Part shown: in pieces, positions 28,694-37,730 of the stretch | Layout of the letters: each line of letters opens with the position of its first letter | How positions within the stretch are numbered: position 1 is the stretch's first letter | Assembly (NCBI GenBank): GCA_016841725.1 | Contig: JAENYP010000001.1 | Span: 422,440 to 486,439, forward strand | Length of the DNA: 64,000 nucleotides | Reading direction: 5' to 3' | DNA from: Thermincola carboxydiphila | GTDB taxonomy: Bacteria > Bacillota > Thermincolia > Thermincolales > UBA2595 | Made by a program: the position numbers and the translations under genes | Notes under the pieces: generated by a model | What the model saw: the letters and a program-made list of their open reading frames with translations, nothing else | Databases searched by the model: none | What the model was told of the DNA's origin: nothing

Positions 28694-30145
28694 TTAGATA
28701 GTCGGGTTTGTTCCTGCTGCTTTTTGATCCCAGAAATACTGAGTATTCTTGAAGGTTTCAGCCTTGGAATCACTGTGACACTTCCAGCATACAGCCATGT
28801 TGGTGTAACGCTTCAGAGCTGAGGATGCGTTTACGTCAGGTGAAGTTACAGGCTGATTCTGAGCATCCAGCATAATTGCAGCATCAGTACCGTGAGCGAA
28901 GTGACAGGTCAGACATACCATGCTAGTACCTTCACCGATCATGTCAGACTTGAGGCCTTGGCTGATCTTGTGACGGAATGCCGAACTGAAGGTACCTGTT
29001 TCTTCTGCGGCGCTGTTAGCATTGTAGTCAGTGTGGCAGGCAGCACAGAATGCGTTAACACCTGACACGTAAGTTGTAACTTCGTTTACAGGTACATTGT
29101 TGGGAGCGGTAGCAATCTGGTTCACGCCTACCTTAACAACTGTGGCAGGAGCTACATCCATCTGAACCTGACCCAGGTCAGCCGGCAGTACGCCGCTTGG
29201 ATCTGTGAAATAGCCTTCATTGTAGTGAACTTCAAGGACATCATTGTAAGATTTGGTCGGGTCACCCTGAACCTTGTGGTTCCATTCTGCGGTTCCGTCT
29301 CCGTCACTGTCATACAGGACACGGATCTGTGACCAGTAAGCCTTGGGCTTTCCATATGTGTAGCCATAGAGCCATGGTTCTGTAATAGCATTTCCATCAG
29401 CATCTGCTGCTGTATAATGTCCGGTTGCTGAATCTAAAGCCAGGGTAGCATTTACAATCTTTTTACCACCGGTCGGGTTGCCATCTGCATCTGTAGGAGC
29501 AGTTGCACCCATGTTATTGGGGTTGTAATGGAGAAGCCTGTCACTGTAGGAACCGTGCGGAGCGTGGCAGCTTGCACAGGTAAATTCCTTACCCCAGGTG
29601 TTTACATCAGTGCTGGTTCTGTTACCACCTGGTGCTGCACTTGTGGTCATTACACCGGTAGCCATGTGAACTGAAGCATTACCTACTGCCTTGTCAGGGT
29701 CACCGCCGAAGGTACCGGCATTGGAACCCTGGAATACGTTATAGAAGCCTAATGTACCGTCATGGCATGCTGTACAGGTGTTATAAACACCGTTTTTGAA
29801 CAACAGGTCCCTGCCTGAAGCGGTGTGAGTCTGGTGGCAGGAAGCACAGGAGTTGGTGTCATTGGCGTACTCACCGTGTGTCGCGTGCCCTTCAACGTTT
29901 TTGATAACATCACTGAAACTGGTTCCATCATTTACATCTACATTTTTACCTGTTTGGTTAGCGTTTACCAGCCCGGGTGTAACGGTGGTTGAATCTACAT
30001 GACCACCGCCGGAAGTCAGAGGAGTATTGTACTTGTCAGAAGTTGTGTCAGGATCATAATCTCCTGGTGCGGCAAGTGCAACACTTACTCCGAGTGTCAG
30101 CATTAAGGCCAGCGCTAACGCCATTACTAAACTGAACTTTTTCAC
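28694..30145 (-). CDS. Exported hexahaem c-type cytochrome
   Basis: A 483-residue protein with a classical signal peptide (VKKFSLVMALALALMLTLGVSVALA, start GTG 30145 behind AAAGGAGG) and six CXXCH haem sites: CASCH, CTACH, CASCH, CAACH, CLTCH and CWKCH. Long Gly/Asn/Thr-rich linkers lie between haems 3 and 4. It looks like an extracellular electron carrier. An upstream in-frame ATG at 30202 with its own AGGAGGTGA site would add 19 residues ahead of the signal peptide; I consider GTG more likely. Last gene of the 12-haem/TPR/NHL cluster. Confidence 0.88.
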   Translation of the reverse strand: MKKFSLVMALALALMLTLGVSVALAAPGDYDPDTTSDKYNTPLTSGGGHVDSTTVTPGLVNANQTGKNVDVNDGTSFSDVIKNVEGHATHGEYANDTNSCASCHQTHTASGRDLLFKNGVYNTCTACHDGTLGFYNVFQGSNAGTFGGDPDKAVGNASVHMATGVMTTSAAPGGNRTSTDVNTWGKEFTCASCHAPHGSYSDRLLHYNPNNMGATAPTDADGNPTGGKKIVNATLALDSATGHYTAADADGNAITEPWLYGYTYGKPKAYWSQIRVLYDSDGDGTAEWNHKVQGDPTKSYNDVLEVHYNEGYFTDPSGVLPADLGQVQMDVAPATVVKVGVNQIATAPNNVPVNEVTTYVSGVNAFCAACHTDYNANSAAEETGTFSSAFRHKISQGLKSDMIGEGTSMVCLTCHFAHGTDAAIMLDAQNQPVTSPDVNASSALKRYTNMAVCWKCHSDSKAETFKNTQYFWDQKAAGTNPTI

Positions 30146-30268
30146 TTTGTTTCCTCCTTTAATCTCTGCGGATAGTTTAGAATATTTCACCATACTTTTC
30201 ATAGTTTCACCTCCTTTCTTCAGCAATCTCAGGTGATTGATCAGTGGAAAACCACTTGATACCATAAT

Positions 30269-30328
30269 GATGGATTAATGATTGATGGATTAATGATTGA
30301 TGGATTAATGATTGATGGATTGCTGATT
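30269..30328. repeat. 15-bp tandem repeat between the NHL and hexahaem genes
   Basis: Three identical 15-bp units gatggattaatgatt (30269, 30284, 30299) and one variant (30314), with a fifth decayed unit reaching the NHL stop codon. They lie in the untranslated gap on the operon transcript. Confidence 0.9.
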
Positions 30329-30334
30329 AATGGA

Positions 30335-31348
30335 TTACTGTGTCTGGAAAACGGCTACCCTCTGATTGGTGGTGTCTGTCACATATATCCGGCCCCTGTC
30401 GTCAACAAACATGCCATTGGGCAGGGAGAACTGTTTTTCACCTTCACCGTATCCACCGATGGAGAATACCTGTTTACCCTCTTTGTCAAAACCGTAAATC
30501 CTGTGAGTCAGGTTGCTGACGGCATATAAATTCCCCTGGGAGTCGACTCCGATACCCCTTGGATTAACAAACACAGACTGGCCCTTGCCATCCTTGGAAC
30601 CATTAACTGTCTTCTTGTATTTCCCGTCCTTATCAAAGACCTGGAGTCTCTGGTTTCCGGTATCAGTAATATACACATTTCCGGCGTCATCCACGGCTAC
30701 TGCATTGGGAGCATTCAACTCACCGGATTTAGTACCTTTCTTGCCGTACTCTGTAATTAATTTACCGTTTAAGTCAAAGACCTTCACTGTATGAAGCTTG
30801 ACATCAGTTACATAAACCTTGTCATTTTTAATCGCTATCCCGGCAGGCATCTGAAAAACACCTTCCGAGGCGCTCTTCTCGGCAAACAGGCCCTTGAAAT
30901 TACCATCCTTATCAAACCTGGATACTGACCCGTTATAAAGATCAGCAACATATACATTACCTTTGCTGTCTCCTGCCAACCCGTACGGGAACTGGAATTG
31001 TCCGGGTTCAGAACCTGCTTCGCCAAAGGTCTTGATGGGATTTCCTTCATAATCAAAAATCTGGACCCTCTTGTTATTTGTGTCAGCTATATAAATCTGT
31101 TCATTGGCTACGGTAACCGCCATTGGTTTATCAAACTCACCGCCCCCGAACTTGCCGTAAATCAGTCTTACAAAAGACGGCTCACCTGAAGGAGTATTGG
31201 CAAAATTCTGCAATCCATTGAAAACATCCTTATTGGTAAGGTAACTGTATAGAAAACCTGTCAGTGCGATTACAAACATTAACTGCACAATCCAGTAAAC
31301 GTACTTTCTCTTGATAATAATACCTGTTTTTCCCGCAACTTCTGCCAT
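30335..31348 (-). CDS. Membrane-anchored NHL-repeat beta-propeller protein
   Basis: A 337-residue protein with one N-terminal membrane helix (about 17-37, YWIVQLMFVIALTGFLYSYL) and six NHL repeats of the type P.AVAVDDAGNVYITDTGNQRLQVFDKDGK. The propeller would face outside the cell. It has no haem sites. Between a TPR protein and a hexahaem cytochrome in one transcript, it may act as a docking scaffold; that role is inference. Confidence 0.87.
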   Translation of the reverse strand: MAEVAGKTGIIIKRKYVYWIVQLMFVIALTGFLYSYLTNKDVFNGLQNFANTPSGEPSFVRLIYGKFGGGEFDKPMAVTVANEQIYIADTNNKRVQIFDYEGNPIKTFGEAGSEPGQFQFPYGLAGDSKGNVYVADLYNGSVSRFDKDGNFKGLFAEKSASEGVFQMPAGIAIKNDKVYVTDVKLHTVKVFDLNGKLITEYGKKGTKSGELNAPNAVAVDDAGNVYITDTGNQRLQVFDKDGKYKKTVNGSKDGKGQSVFVNPRGIGVDSQGNLYAVSNLTHRIYGFDKEGKQVFSIGGYGEGEKQFSLPNGMFVDDRGRIYVTDTTNQRVAVFQTQ

Positions 31349-31399
31349 ATGCCCCCGGCCTCAAATTCAGCCGGTCTTCACCTCTCTTACGGTTTATTT

Positions 31400-32065
31400 T
31401 TACTTAAGCCTGGCCAGAGCATCCTTGGCTTCCTGGAACTTAGGATCGTAGTCTAAGGCTCTTTGGTAAAGCTCCTTAGCCCCTGCTTCATCCCCTGTTT
31501 TCTCAGCGGAGACGCCTATCTGGTAAATAACATCTGCTGAGCCCGGATTCTCATCATTTGCCCTGTTGAGAGCAGTAATCGCCGACTTGTAATTACCCTG
31601 GAGGTTATATACCACACCCATCATCATGAAGGGCTTGTAATCCCTCGGTGACAGCTTGGCAGCCTGGGAAAATGCTTCCAGCGCCTCATCATACTTATCC
31701 ATGTCCTTATAAACCAATCCCATATTGTAGTAAGGAGCAGCATACTTCTTGTCCAGGTCGGCAGCAATCCGGAACTGCTGCAGGGCTTCATTGTTTTCAC
31801 CTTTAAGGAACAGGGTATAACCATAGTTAACCCTCATTTCAGGCTTTTTCGGTTCAGCGTCAACCTGGGACTTGTAAAATGCCAGCTGCTGTTCCACACG
31901 GGTTTGTTCCACCGACTTCCAGAAAAAAGTCTTACCCACCAGAAAACCTGAGGCTGCGAATACGGTTGCCGATACCAGAATAACAGCGATAGCCTGTAAA
32001 AGAGTAAATGTCTTTTCAGGTGAATTAATCCTTATCTTCCCGGCTTCAGGTGCTGCAGAACTCAT
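31400..32065 (-). CDS. Membrane-anchored TPR-repeat protein
   Basis: A 221-residue protein with an N-terminal membrane helix (about 24-45, LQAIAVILVSATVFAASGFLVG) and four or five TPR units (about 65-220), such as AAPYYNMGLVYKDMDKYDEALEAFSQAAKL. It may assist assembly of the neighbouring cytochromes; the TPR helix-anchor layout recalls cytochrome c maturation factors such as CcmI/NrfG, but the evidence is only positional. Starts 14 bp after the 12-haem gene. Confidence 0.85.
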   Translation of the reverse strand: MSSAAPEAGKIRINSPEKTFTLLQAIAVILVSATVFAASGFLVGKTFFWKSVEQTRVEQQLAFYKSQVDAEPKKPEMRVNYGYTLFLKGENNEALQQFRIAADLDKKYAAPYYNMGLVYKDMDKYDEALEAFSQAAKLSPRDYKPFMMMGVVYNLQGNYKSAITALNRANDENPGSADVIYQIGVSAEKTGDEAGAKELYQRALDYDPKFQEAKDALARLK

Positions 32066-32079
32066 CAGTCAATTCCCCC

Positions 32080-33261
32080 TTATTGTACTGGTGTAACTGT
32101 TATCTTTGGCTTTGACAGCTTTTTGCTGTCAACATCCTTAGTCCGGTGGCATCCGGAACATGTATCCTTTACATGACATTGAAAGCACCGGGGTTCCAGG
32201 ACCGCATATCTGGGCGGAATCTCTATAGGATGAGACACACGCCAGGGACGGTTTTTATGGATACTGGGGTGGCATGAAGAACAGGCAGCCTTTTGGGTGG
32301 TTCCTTTGATATCCCTTCTGGGACTGTGGCAGACCAGGCATTTCTGTTCATCCTGTTCCGCCCTCTTGCCATGTTCGAAGGGCCAGTTGTCATCATGGGT
32401 CACAGGCCGCTTTTTATGACAATCAACACAGTATTCGTTGGTTTTGGCATAATCGGTATAATCAGAATCAGAACCTGTCTGCATGCTTGCCAGGTAACGG
32501 GCTACCGGATCCTCTTCGTCAGGCATCTGATTTGAGGTTACTCCCGGCGCCTTAATATATGAGTGACAGGTATCACAATAATTGATATCCTTTTTCGCCT
32601 GCTGCCCGTGATTTAGTTTAAATGATTTCTCCCTGTGGGTATCAGGCATCATATTGCCGCTGTGGCAGGCTTCACAAGCCACTGTGACCCCACGCCGGCC
32701 ATGGCAGTCCATACACAGCTCCATTTCCGGCAGGGTAAATTGCGGGTCCATCACCTTGGTCCCGGCTGCCTTGTCCCACTCACTAAAATCCCCTCCCATG
32801 GTCATTCCCCTGGAGGCAATATTTCCGTGGGCCACCCCCTGGTGGCATTTGACACAGGCAACACCTTTTTCATTGTGCCTTTCATGGGGTATATACAGCC
32901 CCGGATATGAAGGTGACACCTGTCTGTCTGTCGAATGACACTGCAGGCAGCGGTCATCAGGAATCTCTTCTGTCATTCGGATTGGCAGTTCATAATTCTT
33001 GGTTACATAATTGTACAGCTCTTTAGTAGCTTCAACTTTATGCTTAAGGGCATTGGTCATCCCCGGATCAACATGACAGGTAACGCAGTCTACCTGGCTG
33101 TGGGATGATGCTTCCCATGTAGCCACCTCAGGTTTCATTATGTGACAGGTTGCACAAAACTTCGGAGTTGAAGTTGCATAGGTCACTCCGATAAATGCTA
33201 TAATCGCAAATAAGGAGACACCCATAGCGATGATTGTGAATTTGAGTATTTTTTCTTTCAT
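32080..33261 (-). CDS. Dodecahaem c-type cytochrome with NapC/NirT-like N-terminus
   Basis: A 393-residue membrane-anchored cytochrome. One N-terminal helix (about 7-30) is followed by a NapC/NirT-like start, FCATCHIMKPEVATWEASSH with CVTCH. I count twelve CXXCH sites: CATCH, CVTCH, CLQCH, CVKCH, CMDCH, CEACH, CDTCH, CVDCH, CLVCH, CSSCH, CFQCH and CSGCH. NapC/NirT proteins take electrons from menaquinol, and the extra haems would extend the wire outward. It is first in the cluster with the TPR, NHL and hexahaem genes. Confidence 0.9.
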   Translation of the reverse strand: MKEKILKFTIIAMGVSLFAIIAFIGVTYATSTPKFCATCHIMKPEVATWEASSHSQVDCVTCHVDPGMTNALKHKVEATKELYNYVTKNYELPIRMTEEIPDDRCLQCHSTDRQVSPSYPGLYIPHERHNEKGVACVKCHQGVAHGNIASRGMTMGGDFSEWDKAAGTKVMDPQFTLPEMELCMDCHGRRGVTVACEACHSGNMMPDTHREKSFKLNHGQQAKKDINYCDTCHSYIKAPGVTSNQMPDEEDPVARYLASMQTGSDSDYTDYAKTNEYCVDCHKKRPVTHDDNWPFEHGKRAEQDEQKCLVCHSPRRDIKGTTQKAACSSCHPSIHKNRPWRVSHPIEIPPRYAVLEPRCFQCHVKDTCSGCHRTKDVDSKKLSKPKITVTPVQ

Positions 33262-33545
33262 GGCGGACCTCCAGGCCTGGTTAATGATTGGGCTATAGGA
33301 CTAATATTGGTTGCTATGTAGCCTTTATCCATGAGCCTTCGGAGCGTTCCGTTCCCGGTCAAACACAATGTTATCACAACTCCATGGTTCAAACATGTGC
33401 CAGAAGTCCTGTAATTGCACAGTCAGAACTTACTGATTATTTATACCTAAATGGCCCTGTACACAGTGAAAAAGCACATGTCCTTTTATACATAGTGCCT
33501 GTGGTCACGGTGACATCCTTTATTTTCACACTAACAAATATAATG

Positions 33546-33594
33546 CAGCCCTCTACTTAGCCAGGATGGCTAAAGTAGAGGGCTGTCTTTTTTC
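33546..33594 (+). terminator. Strong plus-strand terminator with no plus-strand gene upstream
   Basis: CAGCCCTCTACTT-AGCC pairs with GGCTAAAGTAGAGGGCTG and is followed by TCTTTTTT on the plus strand only. Both flanking genes are on the minus strand. Confidence 0.8.
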
Positions 33595-33617
33595 TTGAGC
33601 CTTCTAATTGTTATGAA

Positions 33618-33718
33618 GACAGGGGTAGATGTGTTCCGGCAGGCGGAGTCTGTCGTCAACCGGTCCAAACCCCGCTTTCAGCGGGTTTGGGCAACCGGTT
33701 GAGACGTCTACCCCTGTC
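33618..33718 (-). repeat. Palindromic repeat family P2, copy 1
   Basis: Outer arms gacaggggtaga and tctacccctgtc pair perfectly. Inner arms caaccggt and aaccggttg and an aaaccccgc/gcgggttt hairpin nest inside. It lies about 70 bp past the stop of the NarL-type gene. It shares its gacaggggtagatgtgttcc and gcgg-gtctgtcgtc segments with copy 3 at 62798. Confidence 0.8.
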
Positions 33719-33787
33719 CATATTACAATTGTAAAGCTCAAAAAATATGAAGTTTTTCATTAAGCTGAGTATGATAACAAATTGGTA

Positions 33788-34468
33788 TTAACTGCCGCTG
33801 CTTTCGCGAGCGGCCTTGGAATATGGTTTGGTCAGGTTATTTTTGACGGCATAGGCAGCAGCTTCTGCCCTGTTGCTGAAATTTAGCTTGCTAAGAATAC
33901 CACTGACATAGTTTTTAATGGTATTGTTGCTTAACATCAATATCTGGGCAATTTCCTTATTGGTTTTCCCATCAGCAATCAAAGCCAGGATCCGTCTTTC
34001 CTGCGGATTTAACAGTACATCCTTTTTCTCGGGAGCAGAAAAACTGTTCTTTACCCTGTCTATCACCTTTGAAGTAATTGACGGGTCCAGCATAGATTTC
34101 CCTTCATGTACCATTCTGATTGCCCTGATAAGTTCTTCACCTTTCATCTGTTTGGGCAGCAAGCCGATAGCGCCTGCCGAAATGGCCTCAAAAATGCTGT
34201 CTTCATCAGAAGGGGAGATTAACATAATGGTCTTTGTTTCAGGGTATTTTACATTGACCCTTTTACACACTTCAACCGCACAACCATCATTAAGGCGGGA
34301 ATCCATTACCAGGATATCAGGATTATATTGATCCATCTTTTTCATTACATCCGTACATACCGCGGCCTCACCGATAACTTCAAAATCTTCCACACGTTTA
34401 AGAATGAAACTGATACCGAGCCGGAAAACTTCATGACTGTCAGCAACCAGGATCTTGAGTTTCTTCAT
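33788..34468 (-). CDS. NarL/LuxR-type response regulator (orphan)
   Basis: A 226-residue regulator: receiver domain (about 1-120, phosphoacceptor in DILVMDSRLNDG) and a LuxR-type HTH (about 155-212, LNPQERRILALIADGKTNKEIAQILMLSNNTIKNYV). No sensor kinase is adjacent. It lies between a glycosyltransferase (divergent) and the cytochrome cluster (same strand, downstream), so control of the cytochromes is possible but not shown. Confidence 0.88.
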   Translation of the reverse strand: MKKLKILVADSHEVFRLGISFILKRVEDFEVIGEAAVCTDVMKKMDQYNPDILVMDSRLNDGCAVEVCKRVNVKYPETKTIMLISPSDEDSIFEAISAGAIGLLPKQMKGEELIRAIRMVHEGKSMLDPSITSKVIDRVKNSFSAPEKKDVLLNPQERRILALIADGKTNKEIAQILMLSNNTIKNYVSGILSKLNFSNRAEAAAYAVKNNLTKPYSKAARESSGS

Positions 34469-34731
34469 GTTTTCCTCCCTCCAGAATTTCCACTACAGTT
34501 CAGTCCCCCGTCACATTACTTTTCGACATGTCCTTCCGGATTCCTTCAAATTTTGCGAATTGTCAGACTAGTAAATGTTGGGCCCCTAACCAATAGGTCA
34601 TATTTTTAATTTTTAGTTTCCTGTCTGCCAAAACAGGGAACATAAATCCAGTTTTCCAATATCCATATAGTAAAAAGATGTTTAGCCAGGTTATCTGGTT
34701 AGCAAAGATATTCTGAAGGGAGAGGTTTCTT

Positions 34732-35877
34732 TTGTCAGTTGCCATAATATCCCCAGGTCTTCTCCCGGTCCCGCCCGTTCTGGGAGGGTCTGTGGAAACA
34801 GTGATACAACAGATGGCAGATAACACATCTGCTGAGATTGATATTGACATATTTAGCCGCACACACCGGTCACAGCCCCTGCAGGAAAACCTCGGCAGGT
34901 TACGCTACCACAGATTTCCTAGCGGCCCCGAGTATTTCCGGCAAATTCGTGCCAGGGTAATTGCAGCAAAATACCCTGTTATCCAGGTGGAAAACCGGCC
35001 TTTGTTCATTCCAAAAACCAAGGCGGGCAGTCCGAAAAGCAAGTTCATCTGCAGCCTCCATTCCCTGATTCATATAGATCCACAGCTCATTAGACCGGGA
35101 GGAGTATTGAAGATATTTCAGCAATGTGAAAAAATCCTGGTTTACAGTGCTTTTATGAAAAACCGCCTGAAGGAAATGTTTCCTATTACTGCAGACAGGG
35201 TCAGTTCTGTTCACCTGGGAACCGACCCCAGCCAGTTTAGACCCCGCTGGGAAGCCGGTATCAGTAAAAAAGTACAGAAGCTAAAAAACACCTTAAAGAT
35301 TCCGGAAGACTACAAAGTAGTCCTTATTGCCGGAAGGTTAATCCCTCAAAAGGGGCCTGATGTTCTCATTCGCTCCATGGAACACATATTAAAGGAATAT
35401 CCCCGATGCTGTCTCGTAGTTGTCGGCGGCAGCTGGTATGCAAACAGGAAGGCATCACCTTATATAAAAGAACTGCGCCGGATTGCCGGCGCTATTTCCG
35501 GAAATATACGATTCACCAATTATGTCAGCCAAGCCGAGCTGCCCCTTTGTTTTGCCATGGCAGATGTCTTTGTCTGCCCTTCCCAGTGGGATGAACCGTT
35601 CGGACTGGTGAATGTTGAAGCTATGGCTTCAGGTGTCCCTGTGGTCGCATCTGGCCGGGGAGGAATTCCGGAAATCGTGAAAGACGGTGAAACGGGATAT
35701 CTTGTCCCAAATGAAAAAGAACCGGCCTCTTATATTGAACCGGTTGTTAATCTGCTAAAAAATGACCGGCTGGCCCAAAACTTTGGTATTAACGGCCGCC
35801 AGGCAGTGGAGTCATATTTTAACTGGCAGAGGGCGGGTAGTGAATTATCCCGTTTGTATAAAGCAATCCTCTGCTAA
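34732..35877 (+). CDS. GT4 family glycosyltransferase (spore coat polysaccharide type)
   Basis: A 381-residue GT-B glycosyltransferase with AGRLIPQKGPDVLIRSM and the family EX7E motif in EPFGLVNVEAMASG. It resembles CotSA-type proteins of spore formers; sugar and acceptor are unknown. The start is TTG 34732 after GGGAGAGG. Its stop overlaps the stop of the convergent YtvI-like gene by a few bases. Confidence 0.87.
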   Translation: MSVAIISPGLLPVPPVLGGSVETVIQQMADNTSAEIDIDIFSRTHRSQPLQENLGRLRYHRFPSGPEYFRQIRARVIAAKYPVIQVENRPLFIPKTKAGSPKSKFICSLHSLIHIDPQLIRPGGVLKIFQQCEKILVYSAFMKNRLKEMFPITADRVSSVHLGTDPSQFRPRWEAGISKKVQKLKNTLKIPEDYKVVLIAGRLIPQKGPDVLIRSMEHILKEYPRCCLVVVGGSWYANRKASPYIKELRRIAGAISGNIRFTNYVSQAELPLCFAMADVFVCPSQWDEPFGLVNVEAMASGVPVVASGRGGIPEIVKDGETGYLVPNEKEPASYIEPVVNLLKNDRLAQNFGINGRQAVESYFNWQRAGSELSRLYKAILC

Positions 35878-36923
35878 AAATCAAATTTATGTTGAAAAAA
35901 ACCGGCCTTTCTCATGGCTTTGACAACTATGCAGACAGTAGGGCCCAGAAATATCCCCCCCAGTCCAACAACCTTAAAACCTACATACATGCTGATTACT
36001 GTGGTCAGTGGACTTAAACCTATGTTCTGTCCCAGAATTTTGGGCTCGATAATCCGTCTGAGGACTATGATAAGCAGATAGAGTACAATAATCCCCACTG
36101 CCGTGAAACTGTCTCCGGTCATTAAAAGAAATGCAGCCCAGGGAAGCATCATAAATCCTGTTCCCAGGATAGGCAGAATGTCTACCAAAACAATAAGCAG
36201 GGCCAGGACCAGGGCATACTTGACATCCAAAACCAGGAGTCCCGCAACTATAAAAAGGTATGTAATCAGACTGATAATCAGCTGAGCCCGGACAAAACCA
36301 ACTATTGCCCTGTTGACATCATCCAGAATCATGCTGACTTTGTCTCTGGCCCTGTCACTAAAGAGCCTCAACAGGCTTTCCCTGAGTTCGGGCAGCTGCA
36401 GGCTGAAGAGATAAAAACTGACCAGGGTCACAATTAATACAACAAAGATGTCAGGGATGGCTTTGGCTGTACCAACCAGGAACCCGGTGCCGGTACTTAT
36501 CTGATTTCCCAGGTTAACCGCCTCTCCAATAGTTGTCCGGATACTCTGGATTATCTCGACAGGCACATCCTCGAAGAATTCCTGGGCCTCAAGCACAATG
36601 GACTCAAGACTCCTGCCCAGCCTCTCGGCATATTCGGGCATCTGCCTGAGAAGAGCTGTAAATTGAATTATTATCTTGGTAAAACCCAAAACTGCCAATC
36701 CACCCACAAGGACAATAACCCCAAGGTAATTTACCGTTACAGCTATAATCCGTTTCCCCTTTAACATTAAGTGCAGTTTTGACACAACCGGCTCAAACAG
36801 AACGGCAAGCACAAGGGCTACCAGAAACGGTACAAAGTGCGGGGAAACATAATACAGCAAGGCCAGGATTATTAGGGTATATACAAGTTTGACAATAGGA
36901 TGTACCAATACCAGCACCTCCAT
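35874..36923 (-). CDS. ytvI: AI-2E/YtvI family membrane transporter-like protein
   Basis: A 349-residue polytopic protein of the AI-2 exporter superfamily, with paired N-terminal helices, a soluble loop (about 95-150) and a C-terminal bundle with the family end LSPLTTVISMYVGFKVVGLGGIFLGPT. The sporulation protein YtvI is the nearest well-known relative in spore formers; substrate unknown. Convergent with the glycosyltransferase. Confidence 0.82.
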   Translation of the reverse strand: MEVLVLVHPIVKLVYTLIILALLYYVSPHFVPFLVALVLAVLFEPVVSKLHLMLKGKRIIAVTVNYLGVIVLVGGLAVLGFTKIIIQFTALLRQMPEYAERLGRSLESIVLEAQEFFEDVPVEIIQSIRTTIGEAVNLGNQISTGTGFLVGTAKAIPDIFVVLIVTLVSFYLFSLQLPELRESLLRLFSDRARDKVSMILDDVNRAIVGFVRAQLIISLITYLFIVAGLLVLDVKYALVLALLIVLVDILPILGTGFMMLPWAAFLLMTGDSFTAVGIIVLYLLIIVLRRIIEPKILGQNIGLSPLTTVISMYVGFKVVGLGGIFLGPTVCIVVKAMRKAGFFQHKFDF

Positions 36924-37070
36924 CTATCATCCCCCACCTAAGGAGGAGGAAAATTTATTTTTAATGAGCCTTTTAAAAGTTTACATAAATTCCAGACCTA
37001 TTAAAGAACATTTAAACCTTATCTGCATATAATGGAATAAACTGACCTCACATAAAAGGAGTGAAACAAA

Positions 37071-37658
37071 TTGTCTGATATTAATGTAACGATAGCAGAA
37101 CTCGGACCCGCAACCGGATTGTTGTTATCAGCTGAGATAGATATAGATATTGCGGATGATGGGACCTTTGCCGATTTTTGTCTCACCAATACCACTCCAA
37201 CAAGCGCAGCCAATCCAGACCCGTTAATTGACCAGCTTCTATTTAATCTGGCAACCTTTGATTCTACACAGACACAGCTGGCGATTTCACTGGTGACCTA
37301 TATCCCGGCCGGCGGTTCGCCGGTTGCCGGTGACTGGAGTTTTTTTGACAGTTCCGGTCCCCCGCCCAATGGTTTTGACCATAACAGCGGCGGCTGCGGC
37401 CTGTTCCAGTACCTGGTAGATGAAAACCCCAGTACACCGGACCACAGGCTTCATTCCGGAGATACCCTGTGTTTTCGTTTATCTGTAATAAATCCTGCCC
37501 TTAACCCGACATTACGCTTTACTGAAGATACCTTCCTGAATGCCCCGCCTGCCGAAAACGGTGACAGCCAGGTGGCATTATCGTTCCAGCAGCTAGGGCC
37601 AGGTGGTGGGGGCAGTGACTGTATTGATGGCGACTTCGAGGAAAACGGTGAAGAATAA
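37071..37658 (+). CDS. Hypothetical protein, acidic, not recognised
   Basis: A 195-residue acidic protein with no signal peptide or membrane helix. TTG start at 37071 behind AAAGGAGTGAAAC; a good terminator follows (37687-37719), so it is a genuine monocistronic gene. Predicted to be beta-rich: IDIDIADDGTFADFCLTN, LTLRFTEDTF-like segments. Four cysteines, and a glycine run then an acidic C-terminus (GGGGSDCIDGDFEENGEE). I cannot assign a family; spore or surface association would be a guess. Confidence 0.75.
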   Translation: MSDINVTIAELGPATGLLLSAEIDIDIADDGTFADFCLTNTTPTSAANPDPLIDQLLFNLATFDSTQTQLAISLVTYIPAGGSPVAGDWSFFDSSGPPPNGFDHNSGGCGLFQYLVDENPSTPDHRLHSGDTLCFRLSVINPALNPTLRFTEDTFLNAPPAENGDSQVALSFQQLGPGGGGSDCIDGDFEENGEE

Positions 37659-37686
37659 TGAGGCTCATTCAAACCTTGTAGATTGT

Positions 37687-37719
37687 TAAAAAAGGGGCGT
37701 ACTGTACGCCCCTTTTTTA
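37687..37719. terminator. Terminator after the 37.1 kb gene
   Basis: A perfect GGGGCGTAC/GTACGCCCC stem-loop, flanked by A-run and T-run; bidirectional between the plus-strand gene and the convergent UPF0210 gene. Confidence 0.9.
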
Positions 37720-37730
37720 CATACGTGCCT

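Larger units (their letters stand above)
33262..33787. other. Intergenic region upstream of the cytochrome cluster
   Basis: About 525 bp with no convincing gene. It should hold the cytochrome promoter, but no clear sigma-A pair was found on the minus strand. It also contains a plus-strand terminator (33546-33594) and a copy of repeat family P2 (33618-33718). Confidence 0.5.

Noticed and set aside
30269..30328. CRISPR array
   Set aside because: Units are 15 bp and contiguous with no spacers.
33288..33560. A 90-codon plus-strand frame upstream of the cytochrome cluster
   Set aside because: No ribosome binding site, no recognisable domain, and it runs into the terminator hairpin. The terminator itself is reported separately as a possible RNA.
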